Part shown: one piece after another, positions 1 to 9,480 of the stretch
Numbering within the stretch: position 1 is the stretch's first letter
Layout: every line of letters begins with the position of its first letter
Assembly: GCF_000495475.1 (NCBI RefSeq)
Contig: NZ_ASGZ01000064.1
Span: 124,001 to 188,000 of the forward strand
Source of the DNA: Candidatus Halobonum tyrrellensis G22
GTDB taxonomy: Archaea; Halobacteriota; Halobacteria; Halobacteriales; Haloferacaceae
DNA length: 64,000 nt
Direction: 5' to 3'
Position numbers and translations under genes: made by a program
The notes under the pieces: model-generated
The model's database searches: none
Told to the model about the DNA's origin: nothing
The model's input: the letters and a program-made list of their open reading frames with translations, nothing else

Positions 1-144
1 AGCCGCGCCGACGGTGCGGTGCTAGGGGCGATCAGCGTCGCGGGACCGACGACCCGGATGACGAACGACCGAGTGGGCGAGGAGATATTGGACCGACTCC
101 TCCAGGCCGCGAACGTCGTCGAGATCAACGTCAACTACGCGTGA
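1..144 (+). CDS. IclR-family transcriptional regulator, C-terminal end (5' truncated by window edge)
   Basis: The first 47 codons are open from base 1 and end at a TGA. The translated tail (AVLGAISVAGP, then AANVVEINVNY) matches the last effector-binding-domain strands and C-terminal helix of IclR regulators. It closely resembles the C-terminus of the complete IclR protein at 43283-44038 ([11 protein letters not shown], then [11 protein letters not shown]). The DNA-binding half lies outside the window, so its target cannot be judged. A long palindrome follows about 120 bases downstream, as happens after the other IclR genes here. Confidence 0.85.
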   Translation, partial: SRADGAVLGAISVAGPTTRMTNDRVGEEILDRLLQAANVVEINVNYA

Positions 145-616
145 ACGGTCGTCCCCCGGCGTTCCCACTCCCATCGCTCGTGTCGTCGCTCAGAACGAGC
201 GTTCGACATTCCGGAACGAACTGACCGACACCCTCTCGTCGTCCCGGTTCGTGGAGTAGACGCGTACGATTACAGACGTACGCGTGTAATCGTATGGGCG
301 AGACGACCGTCGCGGCCGCAGGTGCTGCCCGGCCGGGTCGTTCTCACCCTCTCCGCCCCGGACGAGAACGACCGTCCGACCCTCCCGAATCATCAACGTC
401 CGACACTGTAGGACCTAATATACGAAGTTCGATATGATTTCAGAACCGAACTCCCGTGTCCGACGCGGGAGCGGGTTCGTACAGAACCGGCGACAGAACT
501 CGGCTGTGGCCGGCGGAACTCGGTGGATCCGGGCGGTTTCCGCGGTCGATACGGATGTCCGACCGATCCCGCGCGAGCGCCCGGAGATTGATAAGGGTTC
601 GGCCGTAGTCGGACGC
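145..616. other. gene-free interval with a long palindrome
   Basis: No convincing coding region is present; the short open frames here are Arg-rich and lack recognisable domains. The interval holds the palindrome at 265-294 described separately. The DNA just before 617 (ending in GATTGATAAGGG and a GC-rich stretch) has a weak A/T-rich element about 25 bases upstream of the ATG, consistent with a leaderless promoter for the next gene. Confidence 0.5.
265..294. repeat. perfect 10-bp-arm palindrome (site A of the TTAC-N4-GTAC-N4-GTAA family)
   Basis: The arms TACGATTACA and TGTAATCGTA are perfect reverse complements, separated by 10 bases containing a central CGTACG. The core 270-289 reads TTAC-N4-GTAC-N4-GTAA, a pattern seen again at 22949-22968, 44135-44154 and 48656-48675. 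It lies 125 bases after the stop codon of the IclR gene ending at 144. It could be a dimeric regulator site or an RNA hairpin; the sequence does not decide. Confidence 0.6.
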
Positions 617-844
617 ATGGACATCGACACCGAAGAACTCCGCGCCTCGCTCACCCCTCGCGAGGAGAACGAGGCCATCAAGTCGTACCAGAACACCGTC
701 TCGGTCGCGTGTCCCGCGTGCGGGGAACCGTTCGACGACCTCGTGGTCTGTAAGCAGAACCCGACGAGTCTCGACCTCTCGAAGCGACTCGACCTGTGTG
801 TCGGCGTCGACGACGACAAGGCGTACATCTTCACTCACAGCTAA
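617..844 (+). CDS. small DUF7385-like zinc protein (haloarchaeal 'flagella cluster protein')
   Basis: A 75-residue acidic protein with CPAC near residue 33 and further Cys residues (VVCKQ, LDLCVG), which could bind a single zinc ion. The sequence matches the small haloarchaeal family often labelled flagella cluster protein, now DUF7385; I recall this from memory and have not searched it. The biochemical role is unknown. The frame is open upstream to about 434, but that extension is Arg-rich and unlike the family, so the ATG at 617 with a GATAAGGG element about 25 bases upstream is preferred. It is monocistronic. Confidence 0.75.
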   Translation: MDIDTEELRASLTPREENEAIKSYQNTVSVACPACGEPFDDLVVCKQNPTSLDLSKRLDLCVGVDDDKAYIFTHS

Positions 845-1005
845 CCGGCCCCTAGCTCCGCCAGGGTGCCGCCCGCCGTTGGAGTTGGCCCGCGAACTGA
901 TATCGGGTAGTTGATATGACGGAACGGGATGCATGTATCGTATCTTTCTGAAATCGGTTCCAGCGAAAGTTCATACGGCTCCCGGCCCTGGGTCCGAACG
1001 CGCAA

Positions 1006-1608
1006 ATGTCCGAATACGAACTGCCGCCGCTCCCGTACGACTATGACGCGCTCGAACCGCACATCTCCGAACAGGTGCTGACGTGGCATCACGACACCCA
1101 CCACCAGGGCTACGTCAACGGCTGGAATTCCGCCGAGGAGACGCTCGAACAGAATCGCGAGGAAGGAGAGTTCGGTTCCTCGGGGAGCGCCCTGCGGAAC
1201 GTCACCCACAACGGGTCGGGACACATGCTCCACACGCTGTTCTGGCAGAGCATGAGCCCCGAGGGCGGCGACGAACCTTCCGGTGAACTCGCCGACCGGA
1301 TCGAGGAGGACTTCGGCTCGTACGACGCCTGGAAGGGCGAGTTCGAGGCCGCAGCCAAGAACGCCAGCGGTTGGGCGCTGCTCGTGTACGACTCGTTCTC
1401 GAACGAACTCCACAACGTCGTCGTGGACAAACACGACCAGGGCGCCCTCTGGGGCAGCCACCCCGTCCTCGCGCTCGACGTCTGGGAGCACTCCTACTAC
1501 TACGACTACGGCCCCGCCCGCGGCGACTTCATCGACGCCTTCTTCGAAGTCGTCGACTGGACCGAACCCGCCGAGCGGTACGAGCAGGCCACCCAACTGT
1601 TCGAGTAG
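1006..1608 (+). CDS. sod: superoxide dismutase, Mn/Fe family
   Basis: Cytosolic enzyme converting superoxide to O2 and H2O2. The 200-residue length is normal for the Mn/Fe family. The metal ligands are all visible: His28 (in TWHHDTHH), His76 (in MLHTLFW), and Asp158 and His162 in the signature DVWEHSYYYDYG. The N-terminal YELPPLPYDYDALEPHI is the canonical family start and fixes the ATG. The protein is acidic, as expected for a high-salt cytoplasm. Metal preference (Mn or Fe) cannot be read with confidence, although haloarchaeal members are usually Mn enzymes. It stands alone, with about 160 bases upstream and 216 downstream free of genes. Confidence 0.97.
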   Translation: MSEYELPPLPYDYDALEPHISEQVLTWHHDTHHQGYVNGWNSAEETLEQNREEGEFGSSGSALRNVTHNGSGHMLHTLFWQSMSPEGGDEPSGELADRIEEDFGSYDAWKGEFEAAAKNASGWALLVYDSFSNELHNVVVDKHDQGALWGSHPVLALDVWEHSYYYDYGPARGDFIDAFFEVVDWTEPAERYEQATQLFE

Positions 1609-1824
1609 TCGAGCGATAGAACCGACGGACGACCGGTCCGTCGGGCAGTCGGCCCCGAACGCGGCACCCGACCGTGGGCACCGGAACCGGGTCCCGCACC
1701 CCGACGTTCGCGGTACCGTTCTCCGAGCCGCCGAACCGCCGTGAGCCGGGCGTCCGAGACGCGGCCCGGTGTTCGAACTCGACGGGGTCGACCGTCAGAC
1801 GCGTGAACGAACGCGTCCGCGCCG

Positions 1825-2265
1825 TCAGTGCTGTTCGAGCCCCTGCCGCAGGAGGTCGATGACCGCGCCGAGGATGACGACGTTCTTCACGAACTGGTAC
1901 AGTTCGACCTGTCGCTGCTGGTCGTCCTCCTCGTTCCAGAAGTCGTGCATCGTCGGGGTGACGCCGAGCAGGAACGACCCGACGGCCCCCGCCGCGAGGA
2001 CGGGCATCCGCCAGAGCAGGACGCCGATGCTCCCGACGCCGAGCATCCCGCTCCCGAACGGAACCAGTTTGTCCGCGAGCGGGACCCCGTTCGCCTCGGC
2101 GTACCCTATCTGTCCCTCCAAGTCACGGAGATTCTCGAACGCGGTGTACGCGAGCAACCCTCCGACGAGGAGCCGTCCGATCCTCGACGGCGGGTTCCGC
2201 TCGGTTTTGCGCAGCGAGCGCCCCCCATCCGACTCCTCCTCTTTTTGATCGGTTTCGACAGCCAT
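1825..2265 (-). CDS. DoxX-family integral membrane protein
   Basis: A 146-residue protein with a short charged N-terminus, then RIGRLLVGGLLAYTAFENLRDLEGQIGYAEANG. That is the DoxX pattern: a first membrane helix, a short loop, then an amphipathic helix. Two or three more hydrophobic segments and a conserved MHDFW motif follow. DoxX proteins are small four-helix membrane proteins linked to quinone or thiosulfate redox chemistry; the substrate here is unknown. The ATG at 2265 is chosen because a purine-rich AAGGGGGAC lies just upstream and the only earlier in-frame start is a TTG at 2295. Confidence 0.8.
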   Translation of the reverse strand: MAVETDQKEEESDGGRSLRKTERNPPSRIGRLLVGGLLAYTAFENLRDLEGQIGYAEANGVPLADKLVPFGSGMLGVGSIGVLLWRMPVLAAGAVGSFLLGVTPTMHDFWNEEDDQQRQVELYQFVKNVVILGAVIDLLRQGLEQH

Positions 2266-2596
2266 CGTCCCCCTTACGTCGGCGTTGATTGACAAGGCTG
2301 TCGGTCCCGTTCTCGTACTCGCGTCGTCACGTTCGGCGGAACATCGCCCCGATACGCCGTGACAGATAGTATACGATATCTGCCTGTTGTCGCATATCTG
2401 TCCCCGCTACGCCCGTGTACGCGCTGCTCGAAGGCCGGAGCGCTTCCCGGGATATTATTCGATGTCCGATAGGAGATGCGGTCTCGACGTACGCTCACGA
2501 CGGCGAAACGACCCCGCCGGCCGGCCGTCGTCCGTGCGGTCGGGGGTCGGCGCGGCCCGGCCGGCCCGACGGCGGCGGGACCGCGCTTCGGGGTCG
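2266..2596. other. gene-free interval with inverted repeat
   Basis: The interval lies between the start of the DoxX gene and the 3' end of the secreted GH2 gene. No coding frame is convincing. An inverted repeat at 2363-2382 (CAGATA, eight bases, TATCTG) contains GTATAC, and a further ATATCTG follows at 2394-2400. These A/T-rich bases are the likely promoter region of the DoxX gene. Confidence 0.45.
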
Positions 2597-5500
2597 CTAC
2601 TCGCTCGGCAGGTCGACGGTGACCGTGTGTTCGCCGGGACCGAAGGTTCCGGTCGTGCTCTCGAGTAGGACCTGTTCGTCCGCGGTGTCGGCGTCGAACG
2701 TCTCGTCCGACATCGAGTAGACTGCGAGCGACAGCGTCATCTCGTCGCAGCCGTCCGCGACGGTGAAGGTGACGCTCGCGGTGCCGTCGTCGTGTTCGCG
2801 GATGTGGCCGTAGTCGAGACAGTCCCGTATCTCAGCGCTCGGCCACGCGGTGTCCTTCTCCGTGATGCCCTCCTCGGCCGACCCGAACGCGAACCGCATC
2901 AGGCGGTCTTGGGCGGCGTACAGGCCGTCCTCGCCGAGTTCCTCGATCGGTTCGCCCGCGGCGAAGTCCACCTGGTAGTACGATTCGGCGTCGGTCGCCT
3001 CGGCGGCCCGGAGCGTCACGGCCGATTCGACCGTCTGGCCGGCTTCGAGCGTCGGCTCTTGGCCCAGGGCGGGCTGGCGGTTCATCCAGCCGTAGGGGTT
3101 GGTCCCCGAGATGGAGCGGTCGAGGACGAGCAGGTCGACCGACTCGGTCCGGGCTTGCGCGCGGACGTGCTGTTCGCGGTCGGCGTCCGACGCCGCGCGC
3201 AGGCCGGTTCCGGCGCCGTCGGTGAGGTCGACGCGGTGGACGTTCCGCTTCGTGCTCCGGAAGTCGTTCGACCCGTACGCCGTGGTGTCGTCCTTCCACG
3301 GCTGTCCCGTCTGGATGTCGATCGCCGGACTCTCCGGCCGCGTCCCGTCGGGGAACGCCGAGGCCGTCCCCGTCTCGCGGCCGACGTGGTCGGCGGGGTA
3401 GGCGCTCCAGAGACCGTCCCGGTCCCACGACAGCGTCGTGAACCCGGGGCGGGCGGGGAACGCGACGCCCGCCTCGCGTGCGTCGACCGCCTCGGTGAGC
3501 GTGAACGCGTAGCCCACGCGCAGGCCCTCGGCGGCGGGTTCGAGCGTGAACGTCCCCTCGGCGGTGTCGTACGCGACGTCGACCAACACACGGTCGCCGT
3601 CCCGGCGGACGCCCGTCACCGTCCGCCCCGACAGGCGGTGGTCGATGGCGGTCTCGTACTCGCGGCCGGCCTCGTCTTGGGTGGGTGTGACGGCGAACTC
3701 CAGGCCGTCGACGAGTGAGTCACCGTCGGCCGACCGGACCTCGACGGCGCCCGTCTCGCTATCGACGTGCGCCGCGACCGACCCGGCGTCGACGGTGAAC
3801 GACCCGTCGCCGGTCTCGACGCCCGTGCCCTCGGCGCCGCCGTCGTCGGCCGCCGCTGCGTCGGCGTCGTCGGGTTCGGCGACGAACTCGTTGACCGTCC
3901 ACCCGTCGTGGACCGCCTCGACCCGGACCGACTCGCCCGGTGCGGGGACGGTCACCCGCGTCTCCTCGCCGGGCGCGAGCGAGACGTCGAGGTCGGTTTC
4001 GTCCCCGTCGCTGTCGGCGGTCAGCGTCACCTCCGAGAGGTCGGTGAACTCGTAGCGGTTCTCGACGGTCAGCGTGACGCTCCCGCCGTCGGCCGCCCAC
4101 GCGGCGTCGGAGAACGTGACCGGCGCGTACACCTTTCTGACGTGCCAGAACTCCGGGCGGTGCCGGCGGTTGCGGTCGAGCATCCCCCAGAGGTACTCGC
4201 CCCACTGTTCGAGGTGGTCGCCGCCGGCCCACAGCGCCGCCCCGGCGACCGACTCCGCGTTCCGGCACCGCTCCCAGATGGTCTCGAACACCCGCCCCCA
4301 CTCGTCGCGCAGGCCGGGGTCCGTGACGAGTTCCTCGTCGTTGTAACAGTAGGTGTGGGCGTACTCGTCGTACAGCAGCGGCGCGTCGGTGCCGGAGTAC
4401 TCCTCGACGGTCGACCCCGACCGCAGCGCCGGGTAGTGGTGCGCGCGGAGTTCGTACTCGTCGTGCCACGGGTCCGACGGGTCGTACACGTCGTGGTTGA
4501 ATATCTTGGGTCGCGTCGGGTCGAACTCGTCGACCAGACCCGCGACCGTGTCGAACACGTCGTACCACTCCGACTCGTTGGCGATCGACCAGATGCAGAC
4601 CGACGCCCGGTTGCGGTCGCGCTCGACCGTCTCCAGCGTCTGTTGGACCACCACGTCCGGATAGGGGTCGCCGCGGTCGCGCCCGACGAACATGTGCGGC
4701 GCCTCCATCTCGACGACGATGCCGAGTTCGTCACACGCCTCGAGGAACGCCTCCGAGGTGGGGTGGTGGGCGGTGCGGACGTAGTTGACGTTCGCCTCCT
4801 TCAGCCGGCGGGCGTCCTCGCGGGTGATCGCCGGCGGGATGGCCTGGCCGTACTGCGGGAGGTGGATCTCCTCCCAGTTGACGCCCCGGAGCGTCACGGA
4901 CGTGCCGTTGATCAGGAGTTGGTTCCCGCTCACCTCCACGTCGCGGATGCCGACCGACTCGGTGACCCGTTCGGTCGTCTCCCCCGCGTTCAGTTCGACC
5001 GCGACGTCGTACAGTCGGGGGTGTTCGGGGTCCCACGTCCGCGGGTCGGAGACGGGAATCTCGACCGACAGCTCCTCGGTCGCGCCCGCAGCGAGCGAGG
5101 TGACCTCCGCCTCGGCCGACCCCGCGGTCGACCCGTCGGGACCGGTCAGCGTGACCGTGGCCGTCGCGGCGTCGAGGGCCGCGTCGCCCGCGTTGGTGAC
5201 CGGGGCGTCGACGTGCACCGTCGCGCTCCCGGCGTCGAGGTCGGTCCGGACGACCAGGTCCGAGAGGTGCGCGTCGGGCAGGCCGACGAGCGTCACGTCG
5301 CGCGTGATGCCGCCGGTGACGTTCTGCCAGCCCATGTCGTCGGACGCCGACCGCTGGGCCACGCCGACCGCGAGGTCGGTCGACCCGTCGGGGTCGACGG
5401 CGTCGGTGATATCCACCTCGAAGGGGGTGTAGCCGCCGACGTGTTCGGTCACGAGCGTCCCGTCGACGTACACCCACGCGTGGCTGTACACCGCGCCGAA

Positions 5501-7159
5501 GTGGAGTTTGACCCGCCCCTCCCAGCCGTCGGGCACCTCGAACTCCCGGCGGTACCAGCCGCGTTGGCCCTCCGGCGGGTACCACTCCGAGGACCCACTG
5601 GGGACGTAGTAGTCCTCGTACGCCCACTGGCCGGGCACGGCCTCCTCGCGCCACTCGACGCTGCGGTCCTCCAGCGAGTCGTACGTCAGCCACAGCACCG
5701 CGTTCGACGGCACCGACGAGAACCCCTCCGCGACCTGCGCGTCGGTCAGCGCCGTATCGAGCGCCGCGGTCGACCTGACGGAGACGTCGAGGTCGTCGCC
5801 GCCGACCACGAACGGCGCGTCGCTGCTCGCCAGCCCCGACGCGCCGTGGGAAATCGCCCCGCGGAACTCGCCGTCGACGTAGATGCGGTTCTCGTCGGCG
5901 GCGACCACGACGGTCAGCCGGTGCCACTCGCCGGTCGAGACGTCGGTCTGGACCGAGTCGGGGTAGCTCCCGTCGGCGGTCTGCATGTAGAAGGAGGCGG
6001 TCCCGTCGTAGATGCCGAGTCCGAACTGCTCGGTGCCGGTGGAGACGGGACTGCTCCCCTTGTCGACGACGAGACCGCTCCCGCCGTCGTACTTGACCGT
6101 CGCTTCGAGCGTGAACCCGGTCGACGCGAGGTCCAGACTCTCCGGTGACCCCGCCGAGACGTACGGCGCGCCCGCCAGGTCGAGCGCCTGCCCGCCCTCG
6201 CCGGCGACGAACGCGGGGTCGCCGACGAGTTCGCCGTCGTTGCCCGACCCCGACTCGTCGGCGACCACGCCGCCCGACGCGGAGTCGAACCCGAGCCACG
6301 CCACCGCGCTGTCGGGCACCGAGTCGAACCCGCCGGCCACCTGCTCGGCCGACAGCGCCGCGTCGAACGCCGCGAACGCGTCGACCACCGGCGTCCCCTG
6401 CGTGCCGTCCGCGGAGTTGTAGCCGACGTGGAGCGGCGAGTCCGTGTGCGGGAGCGACGAGACGCCGTGTTCGAGCGAGCCGACCGCCTCGCCGTCGACG
6501 TAGAGACGCATCGCGTCCGGTCCCATCACGAACGTCGCGGTGTACCACTGGCCGGGAGTGAGGTCGCCGCCGGTCACCGTCGGCCAGTCGCCCTCGCCTT
6601 GCGTCCAAAAGGAGAGTTCGCCCCCGTAGACGCCCGCGGAGTACTGGCTCCCGCCTTTCGAGAACAGCAGCGTGTCCGCGGAGTACTTGAACGTCAACTG
6701 GACCGTGAAGCCGGGTTCGGTGAAGTCGAGACCCCCGGCGTCGCCGACCGCGACGTACGCGTCGCCCGCGAGGTCGACCGCTCGGGCCGACTCGTCGGTG
6801 ACGACCGGCGGGTCGTTCGCGAGGGTCGCGTCGTTACCCGCGGGCGAGGAGTCGGGCGTGACGACCCGCGACCCGTCCGCGCTGCTCGGCGGGCCGTCGC
6901 TCCCCGAGAGCGCGAACTCCCACGTCCCGTTGAGCGACCGCGTCCCGCCCGCATCCGTCTCGGCCGGGCGCGGCGTCGTCCCGACCGACTCCACGATGTC
7001 GGCGTACTCGCCCTCCGCGGCGGCCCGTGCCGCCTCCTCGGCCGCGCTCGCCCCGACCGGTAGTGTCGATCCGAGCGTGATCCCAGCGACCCCCGAAAGG
7101 ACCGTTCGGCGGGTCGGCGCTACCGCTCTCCGTGACGGTGTCTCGTGTTCCTTCGACAT
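2597..7159 (-). CDS. secreted multidomain glycoside hydrolase family 2 (beta-galactosidase-like)
   Basis: A 1520-residue exported protein with a Tat signal (APTRRTVLSG near residue 15, hydrophobic stretch, ASAAEE). The first strand of the GH2 jelly-roll (SLNGTWEFAL, ~75-85) is followed by two LamG/concanavalin-like domains (~95-280 and 285-485). The jelly-roll then resumes (VEWREEAVPGQW, ~500-590), followed by Ig-like domains and a TIM barrel (~740-1010). The likely acid/base is Glu862 (IANESEW) and the nucleophile Glu932 (LLYDEYAHT). A long beta-rich region and a module shared with two other secreted enzymes (last 126 residues) end the chain. GH2 enzymes cleave beta-galactosides, glucuronides or mannosides; the locus favours galactosides. 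The ATG at 7159 is preferred over 7198 because it places the Tat motif normally. Confidence 0.9.
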   Translation of the reverse strand: MSKEHETPSRRAVAPTRRTVLSGVAGITLGSTLPVGASAAEEAARAAAEGEYADIVESVGTTPRPAETDAGGTRSLNGTWEFALSGSDGPPSSADGSRVVTPDSSPAGNDATLANDPPVVTDESARAVDLAGDAYVAVGDAGGLDFTEPGFTVQLTFKYSADTLLFSKGGSQYSAGVYGGELSFWTQGEGDWPTVTGGDLTPGQWYTATFVMGPDAMRLYVDGEAVGSLEHGVSSLPHTDSPLHVGYNSADGTQGTPVVDAFAAFDAALSAEQVAGGFDSVPDSAVAWLGFDSASGGVVADESGSGNDGELVGDPAFVAGEGGQALDLAGAPYVSAGSPESLDLASTGFTLEATVKYDGGSGLVVDKGSSPVSTGTEQFGLGIYDGTASFYMQTADGSYPDSVQTDVSTGEWHRLTVVVAADENRIYVDGEFRGAISHGASGLASSDAPFVVGGDDLDVSVRSTAALDTALTDAQVAEGFSSVPSNAVLWLTYDSLEDRSVEWREEAVPGQWAYEDYYVPSGSSEWYPPEGQRGWYRREFEVPDGWEGRVKLHFGAVYSHAWVYVDGTLVTEHVGGYTPFEVDITDAVDPDGSTDLAVGVAQRSASDDMGWQNVTGGITRDVTLVGLPDAHLSDLVVRTDLDAGSATVHVDAPVTNAGDAALDAATATVTLTGPDGSTAGSAEAEVTSLAAGATEELSVEIPVSDPRTWDPEHPRLYDVAVELNAGETTERVTESVGIRDVEVSGNQLLINGTSVTLRGVNWEEIHLPQYGQAIPPAITREDARRLKEANVNYVRTAHHPTSEAFLEACDELGIVVEMEAPHMFVGRDRGDPYPDVVVQQTLETVERDRNRASVCIWSIANESEWYDVFDTVAGLVDEFDPTRPKIFNHDVYDPSDPWHDEYELRAHHYPALRSGSTVEEYSGTDAPLLYDEYAHTYCYNDEELVTDPGLRDEWGRVFETIWERCRNAESVAGAALWAGGDHLEQWGEYLWGMLDRNRRHRPEFWHVRKVYAPVTFSDAAWAADGGSVTLTVENRYEFTDLSEVTLTADSDGDETDLDVSLAPGEETRVTVPAPGESVRVEAVHDGWTVNEFVAEPDDADAAAADDGGAEGTGVETGDGSFTVDAGSVAAHVDSETGAVEVRSADGDSLVDGLEFAVTPTQDEAGREYETAIDHRLSGRTVTGVRRDGDRVLVDVAYDTAEGTFTLEPAAEGLRVGYAFTLTEAVDAREAGVAFPARPGFTTLSWDRDGLWSAYPADHVGRETGTASAFPDGTRPESPAIDIQTGQPWKDDTTAYGSNDFRSTKRNVHRVDLTDGAGTGLRAASDADREQHVRAQARTESVDLLVLDRSISGTNPYGWMNRQPALGQEPTLEAGQTVESAVTLRAAEATDAESYYQVDFAAGEPIEELGEDGLYAAQDRLMRFAFGSAEEGITEKDTAWPSAEIRDCLDYGHIREHDDGTASVTFTVADGCDEMTLSLAVYSMSDETFDADTADEQVLLESTTGTFGPGEHTVTVDLPSE
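2600..2977 (-). other. shared C-terminal module, GH2 copy
   Basis: The last 126 residues of the secreted GH2, from YQVDFAAGE to the stop. Landmarks are EELG, QDRLMRFAFG, WPSAEIRDCLDYG, DDGTASVTFTVAD, TLSLAVYS, ADEQVLL and TFGPGEHTVTVDLP. The two Cys, in DCLDYG and DGCDE, could form a disulfide. It matches the C-terminal ends of the GH15 (37767-38168) and GH10 (53213-53598) proteins. I do not recognise it as a named binding domain. Its terminal position in three unrelated secreted enzymes suggests a substrate-binding or surface-retention role. Confidence 0.75.
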
Positions 7160-7289
7160 GCCAGGTGATTCCGAGTGAACATCTACGTGCCGGGACAATA
7201 ACTTCGATGGTTGATCATACGGGTACTCCGTCGAATCTATTCCGGAGCGACAGGTGTCGCGGTGGTCCGCGGCGGGTTCGGCGGCCGAC

Positions 7290-9335
7290 TTACGCGTCGT
7301 TCGGTCGGTCGCCGAACGCCAGCGACGAGGGGGCGGCGTCGGTGACGGCCACGTCGTACGGGTCGACGGCGTCGTCGCCGACGTGCCACGTCGCGCCGTC
7401 GGGGGCGTCGACGGGGACGGGGTCGGCGGAGAAGTTCGCCACCCACGTCAGACCGCCTCGGTTGGCGAGCCGAACCCCCGCGGGGAGCGGGTCGGTCGTC
7501 TCGACGCCCGCGCGGTCGAGCACGTCGCCCACGAGCGTCCGCGCGAGTTCCTCGCCCGGCCACGTGCCGACGTAGGTGGCCGCCCCCTCGCCGACCGCGT
7601 TCCGGACGACGGCCGCCTCGCCGTCCGCGCGCCCGCCGTCGTAGCGGGCCACCACCTCGGCGCCGTCGTCGGCCGGCGACAGCCACTCGTTCCAGACGCG
7701 GGCGTCGAACCGCTCGCCGTCGACGACGACGCCGCTCTCCAGCGAGTCGGGGACGCTCTCGTGGTCGTCCACCGTCGCGCCCACCAGCGTCGCGAGCGGC
7801 CCGGGCTGGGGGGCGTCGTGGAGCTTGTTGTACGGGTCCTTCACGCCCGAGCGCATCCCGACGAGGAGTTCGCCGCCGCCCTCGACGTACGACCCGAGCG
7901 CGTCGGCGAGGTCGTCGTCCGCGAGATAGAGGGAGGGGGCGACCGCCGCGTCGTACCCCGAGAGGTCGGCGGTCGGCCGCACCACGTCGACGCCGACGGA
8001 CCGCTCGCGGAGCGCGGCGTAGTACGTCTCGACGTGGAGCCAGTAGTCGAAGTCGGGCGTCATCGGCTCGATTCCCAGCGCCCAGAGGTCGTCGTAGCTG
8101 TGCAGCAGCGCCACGTCCGCGTCCGGCACGGCGAGCGACTCCCCGTCGTCGGCGTCCCGTTCGCCCCCGATATCGTCGAACTCCGCGGCCGCGTCGCTCG
8201 CGTCGTGGTAGCCCGCGTCGGGTTCGCCGTCGCGTTCGAGCAGGCCCGCGTGGTACTGCTCTTGGCCAGTCAGACACCGCCGCCACCGGAAGTAGCTCAC
8301 CACGTCCGCGCCGTGGGCGGCCGCGTACTGCGCCCACAGCCGCATCGCCCCCGCCGCGGGCTGTGGCGAGTAGGGCGGCCAGTTGATGTCGCCGGGCTGC
8401 TGTTCCATCACCCAGAACGGCTCGCCGGTCGCGCTCCGGTAGAGGTCGTGGTCGAGTCCCAGGTTGTCGGGGTTGCCCGCGCGGTACTCCGCCTCCGAGA
8501 CGTGCTCGCGGCGCTCCTGGACGTGCCCCGTCGGGTAGGAGTCCCACGACGCGAAGTCGAGGTCCGCACAGACGTCGTACGCGTCGAGTTCGCCGTAGTG
8601 GGACATGAAGTTGTGCGTGACGAACCAGTCGTCGTCCGCCTCCCGCAGGAGGCGGGTCTGGATGCGGTTGTACTCGACGGCGGAGTCGCTACAGAACCGG
8701 TAGTAGTCGAGCAGCCGCGAGGGGTGGTGGTCGGCGGCGGTGTGCCGCGGCGGGTCCGCCTGCGCGAACGAGTTCAGCTCCTGACTCCAGAACGCGGTCC
8801 CCCACCGCCCGTTGAGCGTCTCCACGTCGCCGTACGTCTCGCGGAGCCAGCCCCGGAACGCGCTCGCGCAGTCGTCACAGTAACACCGGAGCGTGCCGTG
8901 ACAGCCGTACTCGTTGTCGGTCTGCCAGCCCGCGACCGCGGGGTGGTCCGCGAAGCGTTCGGCGAGAGCGCCGACGATACGACGGGTCTCCCGCCGGTAG
9001 GTGGGGGAGTTGAAACAGTAGTGCCGGCGGCCGCCGTACTGGCGGGTCGTCCCGTCGGCCTCCGCCTGGAGGATGTCGGGGTGTTCGTCGACGAGCCACT
9101 TCGGCGGCGCCGCAGTCGGCGTACACAGCACCGCCTGCATGCCGTACTCGCCGACCAGGTCGACCGCGCGTTCGAGCCAGTCGAACTCGAACTCGCCGGG
9201 TTCGGGTTCGAACCGCGACCACGCGAACTCGCCCATGCGGACGTACTCGATGCCCGCCTCCGCCATCCGCTCGACGTCCGCCTCGGCTCGCTCGGCCGGC
9301 CAGTGCTCCGGGAAGTAACAGACTCCGACGTTCAC
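7290..9335 (-). CDS. bgaH: beta-galactosidase, GH42 (BgaH type)
   Basis: A 681-residue protein without a signal peptide, so cytosolic. It releases galactose from beta-galactosides. The N-terminal MNVGVCYFPEHWP and the overall sequence closely resemble the Haloferax BgaH enzyme. The acid/base is Glu142 (GWQTDNEYG) and the nucleophile Glu311 (FWVMEQQPGDINW). Cys107, Cys151, Cys153 and Cys156 form the zinc cluster known in GH42 trimers. A beta-galactosidase trimerisation domain (~400-610) and a small C-terminal beta domain follow. It sits downstream of the sugar ABC transporter genes on the same strand, so it probably hydrolyses the imported oligosaccharide. Its 3' neighbour is the secreted GH2. 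Confidence 0.96.
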   Translation of the reverse strand: MNVGVCYFPEHWPAERAEADVERMAEAGIEYVRMGEFAWSRFEPEPGEFEFDWLERAVDLVGEYGMQAVLCTPTAAPPKWLVDEHPDILQAEADGTTRQYGGRRHYCFNSPTYRRETRRIVGALAERFADHPAVAGWQTDNEYGCHGTLRCYCDDCASAFRGWLRETYGDVETLNGRWGTAFWSQELNSFAQADPPRHTAADHHPSRLLDYYRFCSDSAVEYNRIQTRLLREADDDWFVTHNFMSHYGELDAYDVCADLDFASWDSYPTGHVQERREHVSEAEYRAGNPDNLGLDHDLYRSATGEPFWVMEQQPGDINWPPYSPQPAAGAMRLWAQYAAAHGADVVSYFRWRRCLTGQEQYHAGLLERDGEPDAGYHDASDAAAEFDDIGGERDADDGESLAVPDADVALLHSYDDLWALGIEPMTPDFDYWLHVETYYAALRERSVGVDVVRPTADLSGYDAAVAPSLYLADDDLADALGSYVEGGGELLVGMRSGVKDPYNKLHDAPQPGPLATLVGATVDDHESVPDSLESGVVVDGERFDARVWNEWLSPADDGAEVVARYDGGRADGEAAVVRNAVGEGAATYVGTWPGEELARTLVGDVLDRAGVETTDPLPAGVRLANRGGLTWVANFSADPVPVDAPDGATWHVGDDAVDPYDVAVTDAAPSSLAFGDRPNDA

Positions 9336-9480
9336 GCGTGGAGGTCACCCCGGACCGCCGTAAGTCGATCGGTGGTCGACGGCGCGCGACCCCGTCGGCG
9401 TCCCGCGGGTCCGGGTCGGCTCGCCCCCGCGGCGGCGTCCCCGTCTCGGCTCGGAGTCGGACGCGGGAGCCGGGGCGGGC

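Noticed and set aside
434-616. N-terminal extension of the small zinc protein
   Set aside because: The added 61 residues are Arg-rich and unlike the conserved family, which begins at MDIDTEELR; a promoter-like element precedes 617.
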